Shown here piece after piece: positions 34,683 to 41,626 of a stretch of DNA of 64,000 bases. Made by a program: the position numbers and the translations under genes. How positions within the stretch are numbered: position 1 is the stretch's first letter; every line of letters begins with the position of its first letter. The notes beneath the pieces were generated by a model. It worked only from the letters and a program-made list of their open reading frames with translations, had not been told where the DNA came from and did no database searches. Source of the stretch: Jejuia sp047345485 (lineage in GTDB: Bacteria; Bacteroidota; Bacteroidia; Flavobacteriales; Flavobacteriaceae); assembly GCF_047345485.1 (NCBI RefSeq), contig NZ_JBLFEN010000001.1:558001-622000 (forward strand), in the 5' to 3' direction.

Positions 34683-35240
34683 TTATTTAATAGCTCTACT
34701 ATCTTTGTTATACATTGTAGACTTAATGCTATTAGATGTATCATCAAAATATTCTACTATAAAATTTCCGTTCTTATCAAAATAGCCTACGCCATTCAAG
34801 GTTTCACCCTTAATAATATAACTTCCGTTGGCTTTAGTTATCCACGCTTTGGCAATGGTGGTATATTTGCTATCCTGATTGTTCGCTACATCAAAACCAT
34901 AATTTTGTGGCGTAAACATATAATTGCTATCACCTACTGTGTAATAGGTTACTTTGCTTAAGGTTTTAAAATTATTAGAGTTTTTCGCTACCATAATTTT
35001 CTTTTCCACCTTTGTTGTGGCATTAACTCGGTTTTGATTAATCTTTTCAGCATCGCTATCGTCTAATTTCACATTAGATGTTTCACGGGTAACCATTTTT
35101 ATCTTTTTCTCAGTTACGTTTTTACCATTGTTTTGTTTAATGGTTTTTATTTTAACCTCTTCTGTTACTTCTGATGGTTGTTCTTGGGCTACTGCAGTAC
35201 CACAAATAAATAGTGCAAGTATATATATAGTATTTTTCAT
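34683..35240 (-). CDS. Secreted hypothetical protein
   Basis: A 185-residue protein with a signal peptide ending ALFICGTAVAQ, a Lys/Glu-rich first half (EVKIKTIKQNNGKNVTEKKI) and a Gly/Tyr/Asn-rich second half with beta-strand character (GESYII-like turns such as YFDKNGNFIVEYFDD). No lipobox and no named domain. It ends at a strong terminator. Confidence 0.75.
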   Translation of the reverse strand: MKNTIYILALFICGTAVAQEQPSEVTEEVKIKTIKQNNGKNVTEKKIKMVTRETSNVKLDDSDAEKINQNRVNATTKVEKKIMVAKNSNNFKTLSKVTYYTVGDSNYMFTPQNYGFDVANNQDSKYTTIAKAWITKANGSYIIKGETLNGVGYFDKNGNFIVEYFDDTSNSIKSTMYNKDSRAIK

Positions 35241-35346
35241 TGTTTCAAATTTTTTAATTTATATTTTTTTATTTAACTCATTAATAATTAATACCTTATA
35301 CTGCAAATTTAATAGCATAACTCCTATTAATTTGCCGTATTTGGTA

Positions 35347-35384
35347 TTAGTGTTTGCTCATATCAAAATATGAGCAAACACTAA
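35347..35384. repeat. Perfect 17-bp inverted repeat
   Basis: TTAGTGTTTGCTCATAT (35347-35363) and ATATGAGCAAACACTAA (35368-35384) are exact reverse complements around CAAA. It lies 54 bases downstream of the mscS stop and about 107 upstream of the next start. There is no T-tract on either side, so it may be a processing hairpin, a two-fold operator or a terminator. Confidence 0.85.
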
Positions 35385-35438
35385 ATAACCTATCGTTTTA
35401 TCTTTACTGATTACCTAAAGACAAACGCGTTATTATAA

Positions 35439-36341
35439 TTAATTACTATTATGTTTTTCCGTTAGAGCAGATTTGTCTAACGCTAATTTATTATCAAACT
35501 GTAATGTTCTAATAGGGAAAGGTATATTAATATTGGCTTTATCGTAAGCTTTCTTAACTTCAATAATTGCTCTAGTTTTTGCTTTTAGTTTTTCTAACAT
35601 GCTTTCGGCATCTATCCAAAATCTACACATGTAATTTATAGAACTGCCTCCAAATTCTGTGTAATAAAACTCCACGTCTTCTGGGTCATTAACTTGTTCA
35701 AACTTATTTGCAATTGTTTCTTTAGTTAAACGCTCTACTTCTTCCAAATCAGATTCATATCCTACACCACATTCCAATACAACGCGCATACGTGTAGTTA
35801 GTGAATAGTTTTTTAGTGGATTCTCTAAAATCATTTTGTTTGGAATAATCACCAAGTTATTATCGGCCTCTTTCAAAACAAATTCTTTTAAATTCACATC
35901 TACAACTTCGCCCGAATATCCATTGGTTTCTACCCAATTACCTAATTGTATTCGTTTTCTAAACGATATTACCACACCAGCAAATGTGTTTGATAATGTA
36001 CCTTGTAAGGCTAAACCAATTGCTAAACCTGCAACACCTGCACCAGCAAGAAGGGAGGTTAGCATTTTACTTAAGTTTAATATGCCAAGTGCCAAAAATA
36101 AGCCAGCTGCTACAACTACCACAGCCGATATTTTTGCAATAATGTTAGCAATCGATTTTTGGTCTACACGTTTTTCAACGAGTTTTAATACAAATTTTCT
36201 AGTATATCTAGCAACAATGTATGCTGTGAACATTACTAGTATTGCCAAAATTAAATTTGGTATACTTTCTATAATTGCACTTAACCAACCTTGCAGTTTT
36301 TCTATTAAATCGGCAAATGCTTTTCCTATAGTATCTTTCAT
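35439..36341 (-). CDS. mscS: Small mechanosensitive channel (MscS)
   Basis: A 300-residue channel with three N-terminal membrane helices (about 20-45, 65-85, 90-115). The Gly/Ala-rich pore helix reads LLAGAGVAGLAIGLALQGTLSN, then the beta domain GVVISFRKRIQLGNWVETNG, and a C-terminal domain ending FPIRTLQFDNKL. Length and motifs match classical MscS. It sits 55 bases after dps, so both could respond to the same stress promoter. Confidence 0.93.
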   Translation of the reverse strand: MKDTIGKAFADLIEKLQGWLSAIIESIPNLILAILVMFTAYIVARYTRKFVLKLVEKRVDQKSIANIIAKISAVVVVAAGLFLALGILNLSKMLTSLLAGAGVAGLAIGLALQGTLSNTFAGVVISFRKRIQLGNWVETNGYSGEVVDVNLKEFVLKEADNNLVIIPNKMILENPLKNYSLTTRMRVVLECGVGYESDLEEVERLTKETIANKFEQVNDPEDVEFYYTEFGGSSINYMCRFWIDAESMLEKLKAKTRAIIEVKKAYDKANINIPFPIRTLQFDNKLALDKSALTEKHNSN

Positions 36342-36396
36342 AATAATTTAAATATTTTAATTAGTGTTAAAATTTTAGTGTCTTAATCTATAAATA

Positions 36397-36900
36397 TTAA
36401 GCCTCTACAACACTAGCTTTTAAATTATCCGAAGTTTTTTTGGTCCATGCATTTAGCATCCAGCTTATCTTTTCTAATTCTCTAATATATGCACCAATTA
36501 AATCTACAGTACCTTCATCAGAAATAGCACTAGCTTTATCAATAACTTTACTCATTTGGTTTAGCAATAATTTATGATCATTTAAAGTATCTAATACCAT
36601 TTCTTGATCATCCTTTAAAGGCGCATCCTCAAGAATAGCAGATGTTTTTAAATAATCTTCTAATCTACTCATTGGGTGAAATCGTAAAGTTAATATACGT
36701 TCTGCAATTTCATCAATTTTTACTTTAGCATCATTGTACATGGTTTCAAACTGCTCATGCAAATCGAAAAAATTCTTTCCAATAATATTCCAATGTCTAC
36801 TTCTTAATTTTTGGTAATACACGTGGTAGTCTGCTAACAAAACATTTAATTCAACCACCACAGGCATTAATTCTTCTTCATTCATGTTTAAATAGCTCAT
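36397..36900 (-). CDS. dps: Dps-family ferritin-like DNA-protection protein
   Basis: A 167-residue four-helix protein with the Dps ferroxidase signature: His at residue about 41 (RSRHWNIIGKNFFDLHEQFE) plus Asp and Glu in MYNDAKVKIDEIAERI. Dps dodecamers oxidise and store iron and protect DNA in starvation or oxidative stress. The promoter at 36937-36964 looks unlike the others in the window. Confidence 0.9.
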   Translation of the reverse strand: MSYLNMNEEELMPVVVELNVLLADYHVYYQKLRSRHWNIIGKNFFDLHEQFETMYNDAKVKIDEIAERILTLRFHPMSRLEDYLKTSAILEDAPLKDDQEMVLDTLNDHKLLLNQMSKVIDKASAISDEGTVDLIGAYIRELEKISWMLNAWTKKTSDNLKASVVEA

Positions 36901-36936
36901 AATATTTTTTATTGTTTTAAAATTAAATTCCCTATT

Positions 36937-36964
36937 AATATATAGGCAATAACGCTTTTGTCAA
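36937..36964 (-). promoter_or_regulatory. Sigma70-like promoter of dps
   Basis: Minus strand TTGACA (36964-36959), a 16-base spacer and TATATT (36942-36937). It fits the classical -35/-10 pattern better than TAnnTTTG, and TTG to TATATT also fits Bacteroidota spacing (19 bases). Confidence 0.5.
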
Positions 36965-37070
36965 GTGGTTTAACAGGTTTTAACGGCGTTAAGATTTTAT
37001 TAACTTAATTTATGTTAAAAAAACCGATAAGTGTTAAAGAGTTTTAAGAAGAATAATACATTAATTATTT

Positions 37071-37153
37071 GGGCGCTACCACAAGGGTCGGGCTTTCACT
37101 AGTCGCTCCTCCTTAGGTCGGGAGCTCCAACATGCCGTTCAATCCCTAGCGCA
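37071..37153. repeat. Intergenic repeat, GGGCGCTACC...AATCCCTAGCGC type (copy B)
   Basis: It starts GGGCGCTACC, contains GGGTCGGGCTTTC, and ends CAATCCCTAGCGC. Same block order as copy A at 26968-27078 with a shorter middle. It is GC-rich relative to its surroundings and non-coding. Confidence 0.75.
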
Positions 37154-37174
37154 ACTCACTCAAACGTAAACCCT

Positions 37175-37275
37175 TCCTAACCTCCCCAAAGGGGAGGAAC
37201 TCCACTCTTGCTCTTAAAAATAGGCATCATTGCTATTAAGTAATAGTTTCCTCCCTTCGGGGAGATTAAGAGGAG
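37175..37275. repeat. CCTCCCC/GGGGAGG palindromic repeat pair
   Basis: CCTCCCC-AAA-GGGGAGG (37181-37197) preceded by CCTAA, and CTCCC-TTCG-GGGAG (37251-37264) followed by ATTAAGAGGAGC. They look like two degenerate, oppositely oriented members of one hairpin family. They lie just past the end of truA and may stop the his transcript. Confidence 0.6.
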
Positions 37276-37278
37276 CTT

Positions 37279-38067
37279 TTACTCAAACTCAATAGAATTC
37301 AAAATCAATCCAGAAGCAGGTGCGATATAATTCATCTTCATTTTACTATCAGGTACAAGGCTATTTTCAATATCCGTAAGTGTTAATTTTCCTTTACCCA
37401 AATCAATCAAAGTACCCATCATTAACCGAATTTGGTTTCGCATAAACCCCTTCCCTTTTACTCTAAGCAAAAATGTTTTCTTGGGGAAGTAGTTAGCAGT
37501 ATACATCGTATTTTCTACCAATTCACATTGTAAAATTTCTCTTGTGTATATCCCGTTTTCAGTAGGCTTGTAACAATAACTCCATAAATAGTGCTCACCT
37601 TCAAATAGTTTAGCACCTTGTTTCATAATCTCAATATCAAGATTGTCTAAAATAGTAGCCATAATAGGTGCACAAAACGGATGGCACTTTTCACCATAAG
37701 TAAACAGATACAAATACTCTTTAATTTTAGAATGCTGTATAATATTGAATTGAGCATTTACTTCTTGAATACTTAACGCTCTAATATCTTGCGGTAAATT
37801 GTAATTAAATAACTCTAAAAACTCCGTTTCGTTTTCAATAGGTGATTTTAAAAAGAGCTCAAAAGCCGCTTGTTCCGCAGACACCATCGCATCTGTTCTA
37901 CCAGATGTTAGAGTTTTAAAATACTTACCTTCTAAAATATAGTTAAGTGTTCTGTCTATCATAAAGTGCAAGGTTTTAAGATTTGGCTGTTTTTGCCAAC
38001 CATGAAACCGATAGCCTAAATACTGAACATGTATAAGATAGTAGTATTTTTTTGGTTGAAATTGCAT
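37279..38067 (-). CDS. truA: tRNA pseudouridine synthase, TruA-like
   Basis: A 262-residue protein with YYLIHVQYLGYRFHGWQKQPN near residues 8-28 and the catalytic Asp in TSGRTDAMVSAEQAAFE near 55-71, and FLRVKGKGFMRNQIRLMMGTLIDLGKG near 203-228. TruA modifies U38-40 of tRNA anticodon arms. It begins directly after the hisIE stop with no gap, so it is the last gene of the his transcript. The sequence is somewhat divergent (AMVSA in place of the usual AGVHA), so a specialised paralogue is possible. Confidence 0.88.
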   Translation of the reverse strand: MQFQPKKYYYLIHVQYLGYRFHGWQKQPNLKTLHFMIDRTLNYILEGKYFKTLTSGRTDAMVSAEQAAFELFLKSPIENETEFLELFNYNLPQDIRALSIQEVNAQFNIIQHSKIKEYLYLFTYGEKCHPFCAPIMATILDNLDIEIMKQGAKLFEGEHYLWSYCYKPTENGIYTREILQCELVENTMYTANYFPKKTFLLRVKGKGFMRNQIRLMMGTLIDLGKGKLTLTDIENSLVPDSKMKMNYIAPASGLILNSIEFE

Positions 38068-38661
38068 TTATTTCTGTCTGCCTTTCAACTCTTCTTCAAT
38101 ATCCTTTAAAGTAAAGCCTTTAGCCTGAAGCAACATTAAATAATGAAATAACAAATCCGCTGATTCATACAAGAACAACTCATCATTATTATCCATAGCT
38201 TCAATAACGGTTTCTACAGCCTCCTCGCCCACTTTTTGAGCGATTTTATTTATGCCCTTTGAAAACAAACTCGCTACGTAAGATTTTTTAGTATCCTTAT
38301 TTGCAACACGTTCTGCAATTACATCTTCTAAAACTGAAAAGAAACCATAAGATGAGTTGTTCTTTTCTTTCCAGCAGGTATCTGTTCCTGTATGACACGT
38401 TGGGCCAACGGGATTAACTTGTATTAATAAGGAATCGCTATCGCAATCATTTTTGATATCTACAAGGTTTAAAAAGTTGCCACTCTCTTCACCTTTTGTC
38501 CATAAACGTTGTTTACTTCGGCTAAAAAAGGTCACCTTTTTAGTTTCTAATGTCTTTTGATAAGACGCTTCGTTCATGTAACCCAACATCAATACATTTT
38601 TTGTTGTTACATCTTGAATGATGGCAGGGACTAATCCGTTTTGATCGTATTTTATTTTCAT
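38068..38661 (-). CDS. hisIE: Phosphoribosyl-AMP cyclohydrolase / phosphoribosyl-ATP pyrophosphatase fusion
   Basis: A 197-residue fusion. Residues 1 to about 105 are HisI with zinc ligands in DCDSDSLLIQV and PTCHTGTDTCW. Residues about 110-197 are HisE (SYVASLFSKGINKIAQKVGEEAVETVIEA). It performs the second and third steps of histidine synthesis. The gap from hisF is 43 bases and holds a CTGAA palindrome. Its stop abuts the truA start. Confidence 0.96.
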   Translation of the reverse strand: MKIKYDQNGLVPAIIQDVTTKNVLMLGYMNEASYQKTLETKKVTFFSRSKQRLWTKGEESGNFLNLVDIKNDCDSDSLLIQVNPVGPTCHTGTDTCWKEKNNSSYGFFSVLEDVIAERVANKDTKKSYVASLFSKGINKIAQKVGEEAVETVIEAMDNNDELFLYESADLLFHYLMLLQAKGFTLKDIEEELKGRQK

Positions 38662-38675
38662 CTTTTACTCTTTAT

Positions 38676-38703
38676 GAGATGCTGAAACGAGTTCAGCATG
38701 ACG
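38676..38703. repeat. Solo CTGAA palindrome in the hisF-hisIE gap
   Basis: GATGCTGAAACGAGTTCAGCATGACG has arms ATGCTGAA / TTCAGCAT. It is the same design as the palindrome copies at 40637-40659 and 40952-40978 that bracket the GIY-YIG gene, here with no gene inside. Confidence 0.75.
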
Positions 38704-38704
38704 A

Positions 38705-39460
38705 CTAAAGTCGTACTTCTATATTATGTTCTTTTAATTCTTTTTTTAAATCAGGAATTGGAATTTCACCAAAATGAAACACACTGGCCGCCAAAGCAGC
38801 ATCTGATTTTCCTTCTTTAAAGGTATCCACAAAATGCTGTACATTTCCTGCACCTCCTGAAGCTATTATTGGTATATTTAACAGCTCTGATAACTTACAA
38901 AGCGCTTCATTTGCAAACCCGTTTTTTGTACCATCATGATCCATCGATGTAAATAAAATCTCTCCAGCTCCTCGTTCTTCAACGTCTTTAGCCCATTCAA
39001 ATAAATCAATATCTGTTGGAATGGTTCCTCCTGCTAAATGCACTTTCCACTGTCCATCAATTTGTTTTGCATCAATAGCAACTACTACACACTGACTTCC
39101 AAATTTATCTGCTAACTCATTTACTAATTCCGGACGTTTCACTGCTGAGGAGTTAATAGATACCTTATCTGCACCACAATGCAATAACGCATCCACATGT
39201 TCTACAGATGATATACCTCCACCAACTGTAAAAGGAATATTTACCTGTTCTGCCACATGCAACACCATATCTAAAGTTGTGCCTCTGTTTTCTAGAGTTG
39301 CAGCAATATCTAAAAACACCAATTCATCAGCACCATGCTCCGCATATTGTTTTGCCAATTCTACAGGATCACCGGCATCAATTAAATCTACAAAATTTAC
39401 ACCTTTTACGGTACGTCCATTTTTAATATCTAAACAGGGTATGATTCGTTTTGTTAACAT
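38705..39460 (-). CDS. hisF: Imidazole glycerol phosphate synthase, cyclase subunit
   Basis: A 251-residue TIM barrel starting MLTKRIIPCLDIKNGRTVKG at 39460 (the frame has three extra codons before it). Catalytic Asp residues lie in PCLDIK (residue 11) and VVAIDAKQ (near 129), and phosphate sites in FTVGGGISS and IASGGAG. It forms IGP and AICAR using ammonia delivered from HisH. HisH is encoded three genes upstream. Confidence 0.97.
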   Translation of the reverse strand: MLTKRIIPCLDIKNGRTVKGVNFVDLIDAGDPVELAKQYAEHGADELVFLDIAATLENRGTTLDMVLHVAEQVNIPFTVGGGISSVEHVDALLHCGADKVSINSSAVKRPELVNELADKFGSQCVVVAIDAKQIDGQWKVHLAGGTIPTDIDLFEWAKDVEERGAGEILFTSMDHDGTKNGFANEALCKLSELLNIPIIASGGAGNVQHFVDTFKEGKSDAALAASVFHFGEIPIPDLKKELKEHNIEVRL

Positions 39461-39468
39461 ACTTTTCA

Positions 39469-39503
39469 AGTATTTAGCTCTTAGTATTAAGTAATTAGTT
39501 TAA
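39469..39503. repeat. AGT heptamer array, left flank of the four-helix-bundle gene
   Basis: AGTATTT AGCTCTT AGTATTA AGTAATT AGTTTAA: five exact heptamers, each beginning AG. The array starts 9 bases from the hisF ATG and runs into the stop codon of the gene at 39495. It is in opposite orientation to the array at 39846-39880. Confidence 0.75.
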
Positions 39504-39845
39504 TTTGTTTTGTAATGATCTATTCATCTTTTGAATTTCATTACATAGATTAATTAAAGGTTCAATTTTTTCTTTAGTTGTAAAATTTAGTCTTAAAGAT
39601 AAAAGTAATTGTGTTTTAAGTTCTGATGTTGAGCCATTAGCAATTGATAAGAAATGGACAAACTCCTTTTTTGAATTTCTTCCCGCGCCTTCAGCAATAT
39701 TAGAAGGTATGGAAACACTACATCTTCTTATTTGAGAAATTAACCCAAATCGTTCTTCATTTGGTAACTCTTTAGATAATAAATAAACGTATTCTACCAA
39801 ATCCATTGACTTTTTCCAGATAAGTAAATCCTCAAATTTATTCAT
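39495..39845 (-). CDS. Four-helix bundle protein (S23/Avd family) inserted in the his operon
   Basis: A 116-residue all-helical protein with the family signature SVSIPSNIAEGAGRNSKKEF near residues 49-68, preceded by EDLLIWKKSMDLVEYVY. The family includes proteins encoded in 23S rRNA intervening sequences and the Avd accessory proteins of diversity-generating retroelements, and members bind nucleic acid. There is no reverse transcriptase nearby. It sits between hisA and hisF and has no role in histidine synthesis. AGT/ACT heptamer arrays in opposite orientation flank it on both sides and fill the whole gap, which suggests that gene and arrays came as one cassette. Confidence 0.92.
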   Translation of the reverse strand: MNKFEDLLIWKKSMDLVEYVYLLSKELPNEERFGLISQIRRCSVSIPSNIAEGAGRNSKKEFVHFLSIANGSTSELKTQLLLSLRLNFTTKEKIEPLINLCNEIQKMNRSLQNKLN

Positions 39846-39880
39846 ACTAAATACTTTTTACTAAAATCTAATCTCTATGA
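39846..39880. repeat. ACT heptamer array, right flank of the four-helix-bundle gene
   Basis: ACTAAAT ACTTTTT ACTAAAA TCTAATC TCTATGA: five heptamers, ACT at the start of the first three. It begins directly after the start codon of the gene at 39845 and ends just before the hisA stop. It is inverted relative to the left array. Confidence 0.7.
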
Positions 39881-39881
39881 A

Positions 39882-40619
39882 TTATAAAAATTTTTCAAGT
39901 TCATAAAGGCTGATTCTATTTTCATAAATAGCTTTACCAATAATAACGCCTTCACAACCTAACTCAATAAGCTTAGGCAACTCATCAATATGTGAAATAC
40001 CTCCAGAGGCTATTAATTTTATAGATTGCCCACTACTACTACTATTTGTACATTGCGAAATGATGTCGTTATATAAGTCAAAAGAAGGACCTTCTAACAT
40101 ACCATCTTTTGATATATCTGTACAAATCACATATTGAATTCCTTTCTTTTGATAGCCTTTAATAAACGGAATCACTTCTTCGGAGCTTTCTTCTTGCCAT
40201 CCGCTAATCGCTATTTTTCCTGCATTACTATCGGCTCCTAAAATAATTTTCTCGCTTCCATATTTAGAAATCCAACCTTCAAAAGTCTTAGGGTCTTTTA
40301 CAGCAATACTGCCGCCTGTAATTTGTCTTGCACCAGAATTAAAAGCAACATGTAAATCTTCATTTGTTTTTAAACCACCTCCAAAATCTATTCTCAATTT
40401 AGTTTTTGTTGCAATTTGTTCTAGCACCTTATAGTTAACTATATGCTTCGCTTTAGCACCATCTAAATCTACGAGGTGCAAATACTCAATACCAGAAGCT
40501 TCAAACATTTTTGCAACCTCTAAAGGGTTTTCGTTATATACTTTTTTAGTATCGTAATCGCCTTTTGTTAAGCGCACACATTTTCCGTCTATGATATCTA
40601 TTGCTGGTATTATTCTCAT
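39882..40619 (-). CDS. hisA: ProFAR isomerase
   Basis: A 245-residue TIM barrel: MRIIPAIDIIDGKCVRLTKGDY with catalytic Asp8, the second Asp in VICTDISKDGMLEGPS near 135-150, and phosphate sites FGGGLKT and ASGGISH. It catalyses the fourth step of histidine synthesis. It is preceded by the GIY-YIG cassette and followed by the four-helix-bundle cassette. Confidence 0.97.
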   Translation of the reverse strand: MRIIPAIDIIDGKCVRLTKGDYDTKKVYNENPLEVAKMFEASGIEYLHLVDLDGAKAKHIVNYKVLEQIATKTKLRIDFGGGLKTNEDLHVAFNSGARQITGGSIAVKDPKTFEGWISKYGSEKIILGADSNAGKIAISGWQEESSEEVIPFIKGYQKKGIQYVICTDISKDGMLEGPSFDLYNDIISQCTNSSSSGQSIKLIASGGISHIDELPKLIELGCEGVIIGKAIYENRISLYELEKFL

Positions 40620-40636
40620 TGATTAACTTGTTAATC

Positions 40637-40659
40637 AACCCTGAATTTATTTCAGGGTC
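40637..40659. repeat. CTGAA palindrome, left flank of the GIY-YIG gene
   Basis: ACCCTGAA-TTTAT-TTCAGGGT, an 8-bp stem ending two bases before the stop codon of the GIY-YIG gene. On the minus strand its core reads CCTGAAATAAATTCAGG, matching the plus-strand core of the right flank (CCTGAAACAAGTTCAGG) at 15 of 17 positions, so the two are inverted. Confidence 0.8.
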
Positions 40660-40660
40660 T

Positions 40661-40942
40661 TTAATTAATTTCTATTGTTATTAAATATGGATTTGATTCT
40701 TTGATAAGATTCCATTTCCATTTTTTATGCCATTTTTTCAATTGTCGTTCTCTTAATCTAGCATTTTTCATTTCATTAAATTCTTCAAAATACATCAAAT
40801 CTGTGACCTTGTATTTTTTTGTAAATAACGCGCCATTCCCTTCTAAATGTTCCTTTAATCTTCTTTTTAAATTATCTGTATAGCCTATATATAAAACAGT
40901 TTTGTTTTTATTTGATAGAATATAACAATAATATTTATTCAT
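40661..40942 (-). CDS. GIY-YIG nuclease-family protein (UPF0213-like) inserted in the his operon
   Basis: A 93-residue single-domain protein: YYCYILSNKNKTVLYIGYTDNL carries the GIY-YIG-type pair (YCYIL ... LYIGY), followed by KRRLKEHLEGNGALFTKKYKV with the catalytic Arg. Then comes DLMYFEEFNEMKNARLRERQLKKWHKKWK with the conserved Glu and the basic end typical of YhbQ/UPF0213 proteins. Members are putative structure-specific endonucleases. It has no histidine role and fills the hisH-hisA gap. Inverted CTGAA palindromes flank it: one 9 bases before its ATG and abutting the hisH stop, the other right after its own stop. Confidence 0.93.
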   Translation of the reverse strand: MNKYYCYILSNKNKTVLYIGYTDNLKRRLKEHLEGNGALFTKKYKVTDLMYFEEFNEMKNARLRERQLKKWHKKWKWNLIKESNPYLITIEIN

Positions 40943-40951
40943 AAATTCAAA

Positions 40952-40978
40952 AGATCCTGAAACAAGTTCAGGATGGCG
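40952..40978. repeat. CTGAA palindrome, right flank of the GIY-YIG gene
   Basis: GATCCTGAAACAAGTTCAGG followed by ATGGCG, with arms ATCCTGAA / TTCAGGAT. It begins 10 bases upstream of the GIY-YIG start codon and directly abuts the hisH stop at 40979. Confidence 0.8.
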
Positions 40979-41560
40979 CTAAAGGTTCAAAAAATTTTCT
41001 AAAATTTTAGCACCTTTAGCGCCACTCTTTTCAGGATGAAATTGGGTACCGTAAAAATTATCGTGCTGTAATGCTGACGCATAATTAATCTCATAGTCAG
41101 TTGCGGCAATGGTTTCATCACAATGTTCTGCATAATAACTATGCACTAAATACATGTATTCGTTTTCATTTATGCCCTTAAATAAATCAGACTTTAATGC
41201 TTTAATGACATTCCAACCCATTTGTGGCACTTTTACAGCATTAGAAAAACGTTTTACTTTAGTTTGAAAAATCCCCAAGCCTTTAGTGTCGCCCTCTTCT
41301 GTATGTAAACACATGAGTTGCATCCCTAAACAAATACCTAAAACAGGTTGCTTTAATGTTGGTATTAATCTATCTAAACCGCTTTCCTTCAACATCTTCA
41401 TAGCAGAACTTGCTTCTCCAACACCTGGAAATATAATTTTATCTGCAGCTTTAATTTCTTCTGGATCATCAGACAAAATGGCGTCTACACCCAATCGTTT
41501 AAAAGCAAATTGAATACTTTTAATGTTTCCTGCTCCGTAATTTATAATAACTAATTTCAT
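40979..41560 (-). CDS. hisH: Imidazole glycerol phosphate synthase, glutaminase subunit
   Basis: A 193-residue class I glutamine amidotransferase from the Met at 41560 (MKLVIINYGAGNIKSIQFAF). The frame extends 14 codons into the upstream repeat, which is not real coding. The nucleophile is Cys in LGICLGMQLMC near residue 79, and the His/Glu pair is in FHPEKSG near 177. It supplies ammonia to HisF. The upstream gap is a GCT-heptamer array. Confidence 0.96.
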   Translation of the reverse strand: MKLVIINYGAGNIKSIQFAFKRLGVDAILSDDPEEIKAADKIIFPGVGEASSAMKMLKESGLDRLIPTLKQPVLGICLGMQLMCLHTEEGDTKGLGIFQTKVKRFSNAVKVPQMGWNVIKALKSDLFKGINENEYMYLVHSYYAEHCDETIAATDYEINYASALQHDNFYGTQFHPEKSGAKGAKILENFLNL

Positions 41561-41570
41561 TCTTAAAAAA

Positions 41571-41626
41571 GCTTTTAGCTTTTGGCTATTAGCTATTAGC
41601 AAACAGCTAAGAGCTAAGCGCTATTT
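41571..41626. repeat. Solo GCT heptamer array in the hisB-hisH gap
   Basis: GCTTTTA GCTTTTG GCTATTA GCTATTA GCAAACA GCTAAGA GCTAAGC GCTATTT: eight exact seven-base units. The centre is an inverted pair, AGCTATTAGC (41591-41600) and GCTAAGAGCT (41606-41615). It fills almost the whole gap between the hisH start and the hisB stop. Confidence 0.78.

Larger units (their letters stand above)
36901..37278. other. 378-base gap upstream of dps and downstream of truA
   Basis: The right part (37071-37278) is repeats. The left part holds the dps promoter, and 36965-37070 is AT-rich with nothing recognised. No ORF of coding character was seen. Confidence 0.65.

Noticed and set aside
35836..36351. 171-codon plus-strand frame opposite mscS
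   Set aside because: It covers the conserved pore and beta domain on the minus strand and has no homology.
39495..39845. Diversity-generating retroelement suggested by the Avd-like protein
   Set aside because: No reverse transcriptase, template repeat or variable-region gene is present in the window.
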